DNA from: Paenibacillus polymyxa
GTDB lineage: Bacteria; Bacillota; Bacilli; Paenibacillales; Paenibacillaceae
Assembly (NCBI RefSeq): GCF_018614975.1
Contig: NZ_JAGGNR010000018.1
Location: 1 to 64,000 of the forward strand
Length of the DNA: 64,000 nucleotides
Direction: 5' to 3'
Positions 38,628 through 48,758 of the stretch are shown here, piece after piece. Every line of letters begins with the position of its first letter. Position 1 is the stretch's first letter. The translations under genes were made by a program, and so were the position numbers. The notes beneath the pieces are model-generated. The model saw only the letters and a list, made by a program, of their open reading frames with translations. It ran no database searches and was not told where the DNA came from.

Positions 38628-39287
38628 TTATGCGAATAATCCAGTTATCCAACTCCACAGTTTCACAGCCATGTCCCACAGAAAGAATCTCGCCTCCGGT
38701 GTATCTCCCTGCACAGATGCCTCTGTATCTCCAGGTTCAGCTGCTGCCGCCGATACGGTTGAAGGTTTCGCCAGTGCATCCCCGGTCCCTGCATCAATGA
38801 AGCACAGCGGCGGGAACAACACACACCACCAGTTCTGACCTTTGCCTTCGCCCAGCGTGATTCGAACCGCTTCATAATCTCCGGCAGGATAGACGGTACC
38901 TCCATATAGTTTGGTCGGGAACGGAACAGAACCCAGTTCCACCTGATATGCATAATGCAAACCACGACTCGCCAGCTCTTCTCCTACTCTATTCTCAATC
39001 TCGGACAACTGCTCACGAATAACCTTGCGCGCTTCATCCAAACTTTGCGGATTCTCCAGTTTGGCTACCCACTCGCCCATCTGAGCAACGACAGCATCCC
39101 GAATCTCACGTTTCACCAATTGATCTCCCGGTGCATCCGAGTTTGCTAGAATACGCAAGCGAATCGATTGTTCCGGAATCTCTGTGGCCGCCACAGCTGC
39201 ATCCGTTTTCTGACCCTCCCACATCATGATCATCATCATAAGACATACAATAATAAGTCCGATTTGCTTTACAATTCGTCTGCTCAT
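38628..39287 (-). CDS. spoIIR: Stage II sporulation protein SpoIIR
   Basis: A 219-residue forespore-made signalling protein that crosses the septal space and triggers SpoIIGA to process pro-sigma-E. It has an N-terminal signal/anchor helix (QIGLIIVCLMMMIMMWE) and the SpoIIR core: IRLRILANSDAPGDQLVKREIRDAVVAQM, NRVGEELASRGLHYAYQVELG and PAGDYEAVRITLGEGKGQNWWCVLFPPLCF. GGGGGAG precedes the ATG and a sigma-F promoter lies just upstream. Confidence 0.95.
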   Translation of the reverse strand: MSRRIVKQIGLIIVCLMMMIMMWEGQKTDAAVAATEIPEQSIRLRILANSDAPGDQLVKREIRDAVVAQMGEWVAKLENPQSLDEARKVIREQLSEIENRVGEELASRGLHYAYQVELGSVPFPTKLYGGTVYPAGDYEAVRITLGEGKGQNWWCVLFPPLCFIDAGTGDALAKPSTVSAAAAEPGDTEASVQGDTPEARFFLWDMAVKLWSWITGLFA

Positions 39288-39342
39288 TCCGTTCTCCCCC
39301 TCGGCTCTCTGATCACGCTACCTGCAACTCTCTCATGTCTAT

Positions 39343-39371
39343 CAGTATGCCCCGGGGAGACAAAAGTAAAC
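39343..39371 (-). promoter_or_regulatory. Probable sigma-F promoter of spoIIR
   Basis: On the minus strand GTTTA and GGGCATACTG are 14 nt apart, agreeing with the GG..A.A.T sigma-F minus-10 pattern and the same spacing as the spoIIQ promoter. It is about 55 nt upstream of the start. Confidence 0.65.
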
Positions 39372-39545
39372 CTAGCATTTGCAATAAATCTACTATATTG
39401 ATTCTCTCATTCACACTTTCTCACCCATCATGTTAAAAAAGACTGATCTGCACCTGGTTACAGGGCAAATCAACCTCTTTATTCCTACGAACGATCACGT
39501 TATACGCTCCACCGCTTTACTTATCCACCTACACCGACTCAACAG

Positions 39546-40766
39546 TTACACAGCACTTTTCTCTTTCTTGAGCATATTCCATAAACGTTCCGACAGCCGA
39601 GGTTGCTGCTCCCCTATGAGAAGTTCATCCTCCTCTTCTTGTCCATACAACTTAATGCTCATGACTACACCGATACAAGCCATATTAATAAGCAAAGAGG
39701 TGCCGCCGTAACTGATGAACGGTAACGTAATACCTGTGAGTGGCATCAGTCCGAGGAACGCCCCCACGTTCTCAAATACCTGATACAACAACATTCCGAT
39801 AATACCTACAATGATGACGGGTCCCGCGCGATCTCTGCAAGTCAGAGCAATCCACACCATACGTTGAATCATAATAAAGTACAACAAAATCAGTACAGAT
39901 GCACCAACAAAGCCAAACTCCTCTGCGATTACAACAAAAATGGAATCAGAATACGTATAGGGAACTCGTCCACTCTGAACGGATGTTCCTTGCAAATAAC
40001 CTTTGCCGATGATGCCCCCTGAACCGATGGCTAAACCTGCATTTTTCGTATGCCAGGAAGCCTTGGAGGTAGCCTTTTCCGGTACAAGCCAGGGATCAAT
40101 CCGCTCTGCCCAATGCTCACGTTTTATCTTTTCAAGAAAGGTGAACACTTCATCATGGTAGAAGGTATAGGTTTTAACAAAGCCAAAAAACGCCACTCCC
40201 ACAATCGCGAGTGCAATCAATGCATGCTTCAGCCTCATATTCCCAATCCAGAATACCGCAGCCAGAATCACCACATACCCCAGCGCATTTCCCAGATCAT
40301 TCTGAGCCATAACAAGGGCAAACGGAATAAACGTCCAGCAGCCAATCGGCACAATATCTCTCCAAAATTTCAGCGTGCCTCGTTGTCTCTTCACAATTAA
40401 ATGGGCGAGGAACAGAATCAGAATCATCTTGAACAACTCTGCCGGTTGAAAAGAAAAGTTCTCGCCCAGCTTCAGCCAGCCATTAGCATTATTGATCGAA
40501 CTGCCCAAGACATTCGCAAGGATCAATAGGATGATCCCCAAGCCATACAAATAAAACGCATATTTCACGTATAACTTGTAATTCACAAGCCCGATCACTA
40601 GCACCGCAATGAACCCGGCTACATAGAAATAAATCGTTTTGACATGATGATTCGCCAGTTTGGCATCTGTCTGCGTTCCGCTATAAATCGCAAATACACT
40701 AATAATCATGAGCAACAGCATGACAAAAAGAATCACACCGTCCATCTTTTTCAACATTCTCACCAT
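39546..40766 (-). CDS. RodA/FtsW-type SEDS peptidoglycan polymerase, paralogue 1
   Basis: A 406-residue SEDS glycosyltransferase with about ten transmembrane helices. SEDS proteins polymerise lipid II with a class B PBP partner and are guided by Mbl/MreB. Conserved features are LGLMPLTGITLPFISYGGTSLLINM near the C terminus and the large loop with HWAERIDPWLVPEK. The start is chosen by alignment with paralogue 2 (MVRMLKKMDG against MLHKFKKIDY); other ATGs close by are possible. It lies 270 nt downstream of paralogue 2 with a weak hairpin between them. Context cannot distinguish elongation from sporulation roles. Confidence 0.88.
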   Translation of the reverse strand: MVRMLKKMDGVILFVMLLLMIISVFAIYSGTQTDAKLANHHVKTIYFYVAGFIAVLVIGLVNYKLYVKYAFYLYGLGIILLILANVLGSSINNANGWLKLGENFSFQPAELFKMILILFLAHLIVKRQRGTLKFWRDIVPIGCWTFIPFALVMAQNDLGNALGYVVILAAVFWIGNMRLKHALIALAIVGVAFFGFVKTYTFYHDEVFTFLEKIKREHWAERIDPWLVPEKATSKASWHTKNAGLAIGSGGIIGKGYLQGTSVQSGRVPYTYSDSIFVVIAEEFGFVGASVLILLYFIMIQRMVWIALTCRDRAGPVIIVGIIGMLLYQVFENVGAFLGLMPLTGITLPFISYGGTSLLINMACIGVVMSIKLYGQEEEDELLIGEQQPRLSERLWNMLKKEKSAV

Positions 40767-41037
40767 GACTCCGTCCATCCCCCTGAATCTAGCATTCTAT
40801 GATTTCCAATTGAACTCAATATTACCATTGTATATAATTGGATAATAAAAAGGAAATCAGGATTGCTTCAGGATGAATATTAAACAACTCCACGGCCTGT
40901 CTCCCACCGTACAAACACAATAAAACCCCGAAACATTCATCCCTAAGTGAGTGGGGCTGATCTGTTCCAGGGTTCTATAGTTATCTAACTTATATACATC
41001 AATCTAACGTGTTATTTCACAGTTTGATTCGAGAATG

Positions 41038-42258
41038 TTATTGTTCCTGCTGGGATGGCTTACGTCTTAGCAATTTCATCACCAGATCTGTAATACTCGG
41101 TTGTTCCGCAGAGCCAAGAATATCCTCATTCTCTTCCGTGTGGACCTTAATACTCATCACAAGACCCATGCTGATCATGTTGATCATAATGGAGGTACCA
41201 CCCGAACTGATAAACGGCAGCGTAATCCCTGTCAATGGCATCAGACCAATGAACGGACCAATATTGACAAAGATCTGGTAGAGCAGCATCGCTATAATCC
41301 CAACAATGAGATAAGGCCCCGCGCGATCCTTACACTCCAGTGCAATCAGCACCAGCCTGTGAATCAGGATAAAGTACAGGAGAAGCAGTACCGAGGCACC
41401 GATGAAACCAAATTCCTCCCCAATCTGCACAAAGATCGAGTCTGCATAGGCCAGCGGCACCCGATTCGACTGAATCGTTGTGCCTTCCAGATATCCTTTG
41501 CCCGTAATTCCGCCAGAACCAATCGCAAGCTTTGCATTATACGTCTGCCAGAGTACATCTCTTGAGGTCAGCTCTGGCACAAGCCAGGGATCAAAACGAT
41601 CCGCCCAGTGCGAACGTCCAATGTCATTCAGAAATTTAACAATCTCATCATGATAATGAATATATGCTTGTGTACCGCCGATAAAGGTAGCCACAGCAAT
41701 AATAAAACCAATGAGGGCATGTGTAAATTTAATGTTGCCAATCCATAAAAGGCCCACAAGAATGACAACATAACTTAACGCATTTCCCAAGTCATTTTGA
41801 AGTAATACGAGTAGTAACGGCGGCAGAACACAGAGTGAGATCGGAATAACATCACGTCCAAAATAGAGCGGGCGATTCTTCTTTCGGGCCAAAAAGGCCG
41901 ATAAAAACACAATCAGGCATAGCTTGAACAACTCAGCAGGCTGCAAACTGACCCCGAAGATGGACAGCCACCCTTTTGCACCATAATACTCTTTACCAAA
42001 GAACATTACGAAAATGAGCAGTAGCATACCTACGCCATAGATATATAAATAATTTTTGATTATAAATTTATAATTGATCATCGACATCCCAAAAAAGACG
42101 ATGAAGCCCAAAATATAAAAGATCACTGCACTTTTCGGGAGTCCCTCCAGCTTCGGACGACCAAACGTTGTACTGTAAATCGACAGAATACTGATAACCA
42201 TCAGAATAACCAATATAAACACAATAGAATAGTCTATCTTTTTAAATTTGTGCAGCAT
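41038..42258 (-). CDS. RodA/FtsW-type SEDS peptidoglycan polymerase, paralogue 2
   Basis: A 406-residue SEDS polymerase similar along its whole length to the next gene, sharing YFGRDVIPI, HWADRFDPWLVPE, AIGSGGITGKGYLEGTTIQS and IGLMPLTGITLPFISSGGTSIMINM. The ATG at 42258 has GGGGG 10 nt upstream; the frame opens six codons earlier. Two tandem copies of exactly the same length suggest a local duplication that has since diverged. Its charged C-terminal tail ends in LRRKPSQQEQ. It lies about 85 nt downstream of prmC. Confidence 0.88.
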   Translation of the reverse strand: MLHKFKKIDYSIVFILVILMVISILSIYSTTFGRPKLEGLPKSAVIFYILGFIVFFGMSMINYKFIIKNYLYIYGVGMLLLIFVMFFGKEYYGAKGWLSIFGVSLQPAELFKLCLIVFLSAFLARKKNRPLYFGRDVIPISLCVLPPLLLVLLQNDLGNALSYVVILVGLLWIGNIKFTHALIGFIIAVATFIGGTQAYIHYHDEIVKFLNDIGRSHWADRFDPWLVPELTSRDVLWQTYNAKLAIGSGGITGKGYLEGTTIQSNRVPLAYADSIFVQIGEEFGFIGASVLLLLYFILIHRLVLIALECKDRAGPYLIVGIIAMLLYQIFVNIGPFIGLMPLTGITLPFISSGGTSIMINMISMGLVMSIKVHTEENEDILGSAEQPSITDLVMKLLRRKPSQQEQ

Positions 42259-42343
42259 GTAATTATGTTCCCCCAAGCATTCAGAAATCTTCGGTATATC
42301 TCATTGTAGAGGATTTCACGGCAAAAAGAAAACCCGCGGAACC

Positions 42344-43249
42344 TTACATTTTCGTCACCTGTTCCGAAGTACGAACACCCAGGACATGCCGCTCGATTCC
42401 GGCAAGGTCCGGTACAATGATGATTTCCGGCCAATGTCCTGCCGCTTCAAGCAGAGCTGCGATGTCGCGAGCCTGCCCCTGGCCCAGCTCAAAACCAATG
42501 ATCTGCGGCGGCGCAGGCAGCAGAGCCAGTTGCTCTAGCATGATCCGGTACGGTGCAAGCCCGTCCGGACCGCCATCCAGTGCCATGCGCGGCTCATGAT
42601 CGCGCACCTCCTGCTGTAACCCGGCGATATCTGCCGCCGGGATGTACGGCGGGTTGGACACCAGAATGTCCACCCGTTCCCCGGCGAACGGGGCCAGCAG
42701 ATCGCCTTCACGGAAGTCGATCTGTACCCCGTTCGCGGCCGCGTTCCGCGCGGCCACTTGCAGGGCAGCCGCCGAGAGATCTCCGGCGCCGACCTGCCAG
42801 CGCGGGCGTAGTGAAGCCATCGTCACCGCGATGGCCCCACTGCCCGTGCCGATATCGACGGCGAGCGGAGCGCCGTCGGGAAACACGCGGTCGGCTTCGC
42901 GCAGCACAGCCTCGACCAACAGCTCGGTCTCCGGCCGCGGAATCAGCACGGCCGGCGTGACCTCGAACGGCAGCCCATAGAATTCCTGGCTGCCGATAAT
43001 GTATTGCGCCGGCTCACCCGCAGCCTTGCGCGTGACGGCGTCCTCCCAGCGGCTGCGATGCTCGCTGGGAAAGGGCTCTGGCTGCATCATGTAATACGCG
43101 GCGCCATAAACGCCGAGTACATGTTCCAGCAGCAGCCGGGCATTGTTTTGCGGCTCGTACACGCCGCACTTTTCCAAAAAAGAGGAAGCCTCCACGAAGG
43201 CTTCCCGACAGCTCTGTTCCGGCGTCATAACGAACTGCGCGCGGGACAC
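42344..43249 (-). CDS. prmC: Release factor glutamine methyltransferase PrmC (HemK)
   Basis: A 301-residue SAM-dependent methyltransferase modifying the Gln of the GGQ motif in release factors. SAM-binding VDIGTGSGAIAVTMA and catalytic VSNPPYIPAADIAGLQ are intact. The N-terminal substrate-binding helical domain spans about residues 1-90. The start is a GTG 3 nt after the prfA stop, with AGAGGAG inside the end of prfA, so enzyme and substrate are translationally coupled. The middle of the gene is GC-rich relative to its neighbours. Confidence 0.95.
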   Translation of the reverse strand: MSRAQFVMTPEQSCREAFVEASSFLEKCGVYEPQNNARLLLEHVLGVYGAAYYMMQPEPFPSEHRSRWEDAVTRKAAGEPAQYIIGSQEFYGLPFEVTPAVLIPRPETELLVEAVLREADRVFPDGAPLAVDIGTGSGAIAVTMASLRPRWQVGAGDLSAAALQVAARNAAANGVQIDFREGDLLAPFAGERVDILVSNPPYIPAADIAGLQQEVRDHEPRMALDGGPDGLAPYRIMLEQLALLPAPPQIIGFELGQGQARDIAALLEAAGHWPEIIIVPDLAGIERHVLGVRTSEQVTKM

Positions 43250-43252
43250 AGA

Positions 43253-44320
43253 TTATTCTCCTCTATCCATCAACTCAGTCTGCTGAGCAATCGTCAGTGC
43301 AGACAAGATATCTTCAATCTCCCCGTTCATGATCTGATCCAGCTTGTGCATTGTCAGACCGATACGGTGATCCGTCACACGGCTTTGCGGGAAGTTGTAC
43401 GTACGAATACGCTCACTGCGGTCACCCGTTCCTACTTTGCTCTTCCGCTCAACAGAGATCTTCGCTTCCTCTTCCATACGTTTCATATCGAAGATCCGTG
43501 TACGCAGAACCTGCAACGCTTTTTCCTTGTTGGAGTTCTGTGATTTTCCATCCTGACATGTCGCCACGATTCCCGTTGGAACGTGCGTTACCCGTACTGC
43601 CGATTTCGTGGTATTAACCGATTGTCCACCAGCACCACTCGAACAGAACGTATCGACGCGGATGTCTTTGTCATGAATTTCGATATCGAAATCTTCGGCT
43701 TCAGGCATAACCGCAACCGTTGAAGTTGACGTATGAATACGTCCGCCCGATTCGGTGGTTGGAATACGCTGCACACGGTGTGCGCCGCTTTCGTATTTCA
43801 TTTTGCTGTAAGCGCCACGTCCGTTGATCAGGAAAACAACCTCTTTGAATCCACCGAGATCATTTGTGTTAACGTCCATCAGCTCTACACGCCAGCCTTG
43901 TGCATCTGCATAACGTGTGTACATCCGGTACAGATCTGCTGCAAACAACGCTGCTTCATCTCCACCAGCCGCTCCGCGAATTTCCACGATAACATTCTTG
44001 TCATCATTTGGATCTTTCGGCAGCATAAGCACACGAATCAGATCATCCAGCTCCTTCTTGCGCGCACTCAGTTCCTCAATCTCCATTTTGACCATTTCGC
44101 GCATCTCATCATCCAGTTTCTCACCCTGCATTTCCTTCGCAGCTTCGAGATCCTGACTTACCTGTTTGTATTCATTGTACGCTTCATAAGTCGGTTGCAG
44201 ATCGGATTGTTCTTTGGAGTATTCCCGCAGCTTTTTGTTGTCACTTGCCACATCCGGGTCACACAAAAGCTCACTCAACTTGTCATAACGGTCGGCTAAC
44301 GCCTGTAATTTATCCAACAT
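43253..44320 (-). CDS. prfA: Peptide chain release factor 1
   Basis: A 355-residue RF1 recognising UAA and UAG. The peptidyl-tRNA hydrolysis loop [20 protein letters not shown] carries the GGQ motif, and [18 protein letters not shown] is the conserved domain 3 helix. GAGGTGA precedes the ATG. Its neighbour prmC encodes the enzyme that methylates this GGQ. Confidence 0.98.
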   Translation of the reverse strand: MLDKLQALADRYDKLSELLCDPDVASDNKKLREYSKEQSDLQPTYEAYNEYKQVSQDLEAAKEMQGEKLDDEMREMVKMEIEELSARKKELDDLIRVLMLPKDPNDDKNVIVEIRGAAGGDEAALFAADLYRMYTRYADAQGWRVELMDVNTNDLGGFKEVVFLINGRGAYSKMKYESGAHRVQRIPTTESGGRIHTSTSTVAVMPEAEDFDIEIHDKDIRVDTFCSSGAGGQSVNTTKSAVRVTHVPTGIVATCQDGKSQNSNKEKALQVLRTRIFDMKRMEEEAKISVERKSKVGTGDRSERIRTYNFPQSRVTDHRIGLTMHKLDQIMNGEIEDILSALTIAQQTELMDRGE

Positions 44321-44785
44321 GTATAGTCACCTCACACATTATTTTGTCCATGCAAATATCGTTTTTAATAATTATTTCGGTTTCATTATTCATAACATCT
44401 ATAATCTATATTCCACAACGCACAGGATTCTCACCGAATCCCCTGACCGCAGCATGTATTCACATTCCTGTATGATCGACGTATAACATCGCTACAACGT
44501 CATCAAATCCTTTACTTTTAAAGTGAAATCAAGAAATCGTGTACCCTGTATGAAATCCGCTTCAGCTCATCTGTTCAAGCGCGAATTTTTACGTGGTATA
44601 CGACTCTTAATTATAGCATATTCTTATGCTCCTGAATAGTAACTGTTTACCGGACAATACAGCACTTCTAACAAGGCGAACATACGTCTGCGAATTCTTA
44701 ATCCAGGATTTCGTTGTTTTCCGTATAATTTCCTGCATATTACTGATAATACACATCAACACCAGATCATCAAAGGAGGATGTTC
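44321..44785. other. Divergent intergenic region between prfA and the ger operon
   Basis: About 465 nt that must hold the promoters of prfA and of the germination operon. I see a GTATA box near 44730 and AT-rich sequence, but no sigma-G promoter clear enough to call and no small gene with a good start signal. Confidence 0.4.
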
Positions 44786-46402
44786 ATGTCCTTGAGACGG
44801 TACTTTCGTTTGAAGAAAATACGTAAATCCAACGAAATCGGCTTCTCTATGGATGTTCAAGATGAAAATCATCCACTGGAGAAAGACTTGCAGCAAAAGC
44901 TGTTGCAAATCCAAAATGAGCTTGGTCACAGCTCGGACATCATTATCCGCACCTTCCAGTCACATCGCGATTCCAACGCTCACGTTGCAGTCGTCTACAT
45001 GGAGGGGTTGGCTGACAAAGAGAGAATTAATGATTTCATTGCCCAATCCTTATTGGTAGATGTGCCGTTCAGTGCTACTCTGCCCCTCGATACGGATACA
45101 AAGAGCCTCTTTGACTTTTTTAAGGACAGGGCATTGAGTGTGGGTGACATTCGTATTCATAACAATTGGAACAGCATGGTGAACTCTATCTTATCGGGGG
45201 ATCTAATCGTTCTTGTGGATGGATTCAGTAACTGCATCATAGCCAATCTTCGGAGCAGCAAGGAACGAAGTATCATGCCCCCCGAAACGGAGATCAATAT
45301 TCGCGGTCCAAAAGACAGCTTTACCGAATCCATTGCAACCAACATTTCGCTCATTCGCCGGCACTTAAAAACTCCGAATTTATGGCTGGAATCGATGAAT
45401 ATCGGTACGGTCTCCAACACCGAGGTAGCAATCATGTACCTGCAAAATGTTGCCGAGGAGCATCTTGTCGAAGAAGTGAAAGGACGCTTAAAGGACATCC
45501 ATATTGATGCCATTCTTGAATCTGGATATATTGAGGATCTGGTCAAGGACGATATCCTGTCCCCCTTTCCGACGGTATACAATACGGAACGGCCGGACGT
45601 CGTGGTTGGCAATCTGCTTGAGGGGCGAATCGCTGTACTGGTTGATGGCACGCCAAACACATTGATTTTGCCAACTACCTTTTCACAGTTTTTCAAAGCA
45701 GCAGAAGATTATTACCAACGATTCGATTTCACCACCTTTATGCGGGCCATTCGATATTTGAGCTTTTTTATTGTTATTCTTGTGCCCTCCATATATATTG
45801 CCGTCACAGCTTACCATCATGAGATGATTCCAACACTTCTGGCCATTAATCTGTTAGCACAGCGCGAGGGGGTTCCATTTCCTGTTGCGATTGAAGCACT
45901 GCTGATGGAGATAGCTTTTGAGATCATGCGCGAGGCTGGCACACGTATGCCCAGGGCTGTGGGACAAGCCGTATCGATTGTGGGTGCCGTCGTGCTGGGA
46001 CAAGCGGCCGTAGAAGCAGGCATCGTTACCGCCATGATGGTTATCATTGTTTCACTTACAGGCATCTCTAGTTTCGCTTTACCAGGCTACACCTTAACCA
46101 ACGCCGCCAGGCTAATCCGCTTTCCGCTGATGCTGGCTGCCTCCACATTGGGATTTTACGGGATCATCATCGCCATGATTATTCTGGTCGCTCACTTGAC
46201 CAGTTTAAAGTCTTTTGGCACGCCTTATATGTCTCCATTCTCTCCATTTGACTTGAAAGGTCAAAAGGATACCATTTGGCGAGCTCCGTTAAAGTCAGAA
46301 ATTACACGTCCTCAAACTTCGCACTCACAGCCCATATCCGAGTCTCATGCAAACGAGGACACCTCTTCTTCAAATAATCAACGAACACACCGGAAGGAAT
46401 GA
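44786..46402 (+). CDS. Spore germination receptor A subunit (GerA/GerBA family)
   Basis: A 538-residue inner-membrane germinant receptor subunit. The N-terminal soluble domain (about 1-290) has the family motifs VVYMEGLADKERINDFI and LVDGFSNCIIANLR. The C-terminal half has about five to six membrane helices beginning at RAIRYLSFFIVILVPSIYIAV and including EIMREAGTRMPRAVGQAVSIVGAVVLGQAAV, the most conserved GerA segment. The ATG at 44786 lies 6 nt after AAAGGAGG. It is the first gene of a four-gene plus-strand operon on an otherwise minus-strand locus. The germinant cannot be told from sequence. Confidence 0.94.
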   Translation: MSLRRYFRLKKIRKSNEIGFSMDVQDENHPLEKDLQQKLLQIQNELGHSSDIIIRTFQSHRDSNAHVAVVYMEGLADKERINDFIAQSLLVDVPFSATLPLDTDTKSLFDFFKDRALSVGDIRIHNNWNSMVNSILSGDLIVLVDGFSNCIIANLRSSKERSIMPPETEINIRGPKDSFTESIATNISLIRRHLKTPNLWLESMNIGTVSNTEVAIMYLQNVAEEHLVEEVKGRLKDIHIDAILESGYIEDLVKDDILSPFPTVYNTERPDVVVGNLLEGRIAVLVDGTPNTLILPTTFSQFFKAAEDYYQRFDFTTFMRAIRYLSFFIVILVPSIYIAVTAYHHEMIPTLLAINLLAQREGVPFPVAIEALLMEIAFEIMREAGTRMPRAVGQAVSIVGAVVLGQAAVEAGIVTAMMVIIVSLTGISSFALPGYTLTNAARLIRFPLMLAASTLGFYGIIIAMIILVAHLTSLKSFGTPYMSPFSPFDLKGQKDTIWRAPLKSEITRPQTSHSQPISESHANEDTSSSNNQRTHRKE

Positions 46403-46408
46403 ACAGCC

Positions 46409-47623
46409 GTGAACCTTAGATATAAGCTCCTGGTGTTATCCATTCTCTCCTTACTGCTTATGAGCGGATGCTGGAACTACCGCGAACTTAACGATTTGGC
46501 GTTCCCTTTGGCCATAGGTATTGATAGGGTGCCCGAAACTGATTTATATCACTTCTCGTTTCAGGTGGTTAATGCTCGGGCCATTGCCGGTAATAAATCA
46601 GGGGCTGTCGTCCCGGTTGTTGTATATTCCAGCGATGGACGTACTTTGCTGGAGGCTGCCCGCAAGGCATCCAAAAAAATTCCCCGACGGCTTAATGTCC
46701 AACATGTGAGTGATTTGATTATCGGCGAGGATCTGGCAAGAAATGGAATGGAGGAAATATTTGACTTCATGGAGCGGGATGCGGAACCTCGACTGAGGAC
46801 CCGTGTGTTTATCGCAAAAAACACGGATGCCGAATCGATTCTTAAAGCTCTCACCCCCATCGAAAGCATTCCGGCCAATGCTATGCTGGGAAAGCTAAAA
46901 ACAACGGCAAAAGTTTTTGGCGAAAACTACGAGGTCAGCATCGATGATGTCATTCGTGGTCTGCTGACTAAAGGAGGTGGACCCGTTGTCAACGGAATCA
47001 AACTTTCCGGCCAACAAGAGCTGGCAAAATACAAGTCGAGCCTGGAGCGGACCGATGTCCCTGCAGAGATTTCACTTGACGGCATAGGCCTCTTCAAAGA
47101 GGGTAAATTGATCGGCTGGCTCAATAATGGAGAGTCACGGGGAGTCGCTTGGATCAACAATAACATCAACTACACCATTGTCAGTCTCGATTGCCAAGAT
47201 CACAAGAACGGAATTGCCATTGATGTGTTCAACACGAAGACACGGATCAAGGCTGATTGGAGGGGAGGGCAGCCGATTGTACATATCGGGATTCGGGATG
47301 TTGGCATGGTGGGAGAGGTCATCTGTTCGTCATTTGATCCGTCCAGTTCAGCGGAGCTTCGCAAGCTCGAGCTTGAGTGGAATGAAAAGGTTAAAGAAGA
47401 GATTGTACAAGCCGTCAGAAAGGTGCAATCCATGAAAACGGATGTGCTCGGTTTTGGGGAAGCCATTGAACGGGCTAATCCCAAGGGCTGGAAGAAGATA
47501 GAGAAACAATGGGATACGTTATTCTCCACCTGTGAATTTGATGTAACTGTGGAGTCGAAGATCAGACGCACAGGCAAGATCACGAAGCCATATTTGCATG
47601 AGATTAAGAAAGAAGAGCAGTAA
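46409..47623 (+). CDS. Spore germination receptor C subunit, Ger(x)C lipoprotein
   Basis: A 404-residue lipoprotein. The signal peptide has a lipobox LLMSGCW with the acylated Cys at about residue 20, followed by the family hallmark WNYRELNDLAFPLAIGID. It is expected on the outer face of the spore inner membrane with the A and B subunits. The start is a GTG, 6 nt after the A-subunit stop, with AAGGA 10 nt upstream. Its end overlaps the longest frame of the next gene but not its chosen start. Confidence 0.94.
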   Translation: MNLRYKLLVLSILSLLLMSGCWNYRELNDLAFPLAIGIDRVPETDLYHFSFQVVNARAIAGNKSGAVVPVVVYSSDGRTLLEAARKASKKIPRRLNVQHVSDLIIGEDLARNGMEEIFDFMERDAEPRLRTRVFIAKNTDAESILKALTPIESIPANAMLGKLKTTAKVFGENYEVSIDDVIRGLLTKGGGPVVNGIKLSGQQELAKYKSSLERTDVPAEISLDGIGLFKEGKLIGWLNNGESRGVAWINNNINYTIVSLDCQDHKNGIAIDVFNTKTRIKADWRGGQPIVHIGIRDVGMVGEVICSSFDPSSSAELRKLELEWNEKVKEEIVQAVRKVQSMKTDVLGFGEAIERANPKGWKKIEKQWDTLFSTCEFDVTVESKIRRTGKITKPYLHEIKKEEQ

Positions 47624-47642
47624 GTACGGGGGTGATGACAGC

Positions 47643-48734
47643 GTGGAAAAAGCAAAACTCAGTCCAGGACAGTTATTTTCCTTAATCTTGCTATTTGATA
47701 CAGGGACCGCGATCATACGTGTTCTTGCGACCAAAGCAGAAAAAGATGCTTGGATCGCTATCCTTCTTGGATTGGTAGGAGGCATGCTCATCTTCTCCGT
47801 ATACATCTCCCTGTATCGGCTGTATCCCAAGCTCCCGCTCTCAGGATATATAAGAGCTATTTTGGGTCAAAAGCTTGGGTGGCTGCTGGGTGTACTATAC
47901 GTTCTTTTTTTCATTCATGGAGCGGCAAGAGATTTACGTGAAGGTTCGGATTTGCTGATCAGCTCCGTACTGGATCAGACGCCCGAGATCGTTGTCAGTG
48001 CAGTGATGATCCTGTCTATTGCCTATGTGCTGAACAAGGGCATTGAAGTGCTGGCTCGAACCGCCCTGATCTTTGCTTTTACCCTGGGAGCTTTGGCGGT
48101 GATCAGCAACCTGCTGATGTATTTCTCCGGAATCGTCGAGATGGATCATCTGCTTCCTGTATTGGGGAACGGCTGGCTTCCCGTACTGAATGTCACCTTG
48201 AAACAAACCATCCAGTTCCCGTATGAAGAATTGATTTGTTTTACAATGCTTTTGCCATATATGAATAATACCTCCGGGCGCGGAATACGGGCGGGGTTTG
48301 CCGCAGTGCTAACCAGCGGAATCCTGCTTTCCTACTCCAGCGCAACCAATATCGCAATTCTGGGAGCTCAAATAGCTGAACGGGCCACCTTTCCGCTTTT
48401 GTACACCATCAGCTTGATCAGCATCGGCGATTTTGTACAACGTCTGGACGTTTTTGTAGTGCTCACACTGATTGTCGGGGATTTTTTTAAAATCGCAATC
48501 TTTTTTTATGCAGGCATCATGGCTGCCACAGATCTGTTTCAGGTTCCGGACTATCGAAAGCTTGTGGTCCCGATCGGAGTGATTGTGTTGCTGATGTCAT
48601 TGGTGCTTTCAGGTAATTTTGCAGAACAGATCGAGGAAGGAGATATTTTGCTGTTTACTGTTTTTCTTACGTTTGGCTTGGGCATTCCTCTCGTCTTGTG
48701 GATGGTGGCCAAACTGGGCAAGCTCATGAAGTAA
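47643..48734 (+). CDS. Spore germination receptor B subunit (GerAB family), first copy
   Basis: A 363-residue polytopic protein of the amino acid/polyamine/organocation transporter fold, the subunit thought to bind the germinant. About ten membrane helices; family signatures include GAARDLREGSDLLISSVLDQTP, AYVLNKGIEVLARTA, PVLGNGWLPVL and the FPYEELICFTMLLP segment. The start is a GTG (47643) after GGGGGTGATGACAGC, 19 nt beyond the C-subunit stop. A second, similar B gene follows directly. Confidence 0.92.
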   Translation: MEKAKLSPGQLFSLILLFDTGTAIIRVLATKAEKDAWIAILLGLVGGMLIFSVYISLYRLYPKLPLSGYIRAILGQKLGWLLGVLYVLFFIHGAARDLREGSDLLISSVLDQTPEIVVSAVMILSIAYVLNKGIEVLARTALIFAFTLGALAVISNLLMYFSGIVEMDHLLPVLGNGWLPVLNVTLKQTIQFPYEELICFTMLLPYMNNTSGRGIRAGFAAVLTSGILLSYSSATNIAILGAQIAERATFPLLYTISLISIGDFVQRLDVFVVLTLIVGDFFKIAIFFYAGIMAATDLFQVPDYRKLVVPIGVIVLLMSLVLSGNFAEQIEEGDILLFTVFLTFGLGIPLVLWMVAKLGKLMK

Positions 48735-48758
48735 AGTGAATGACAGGGGGGACAGAAC

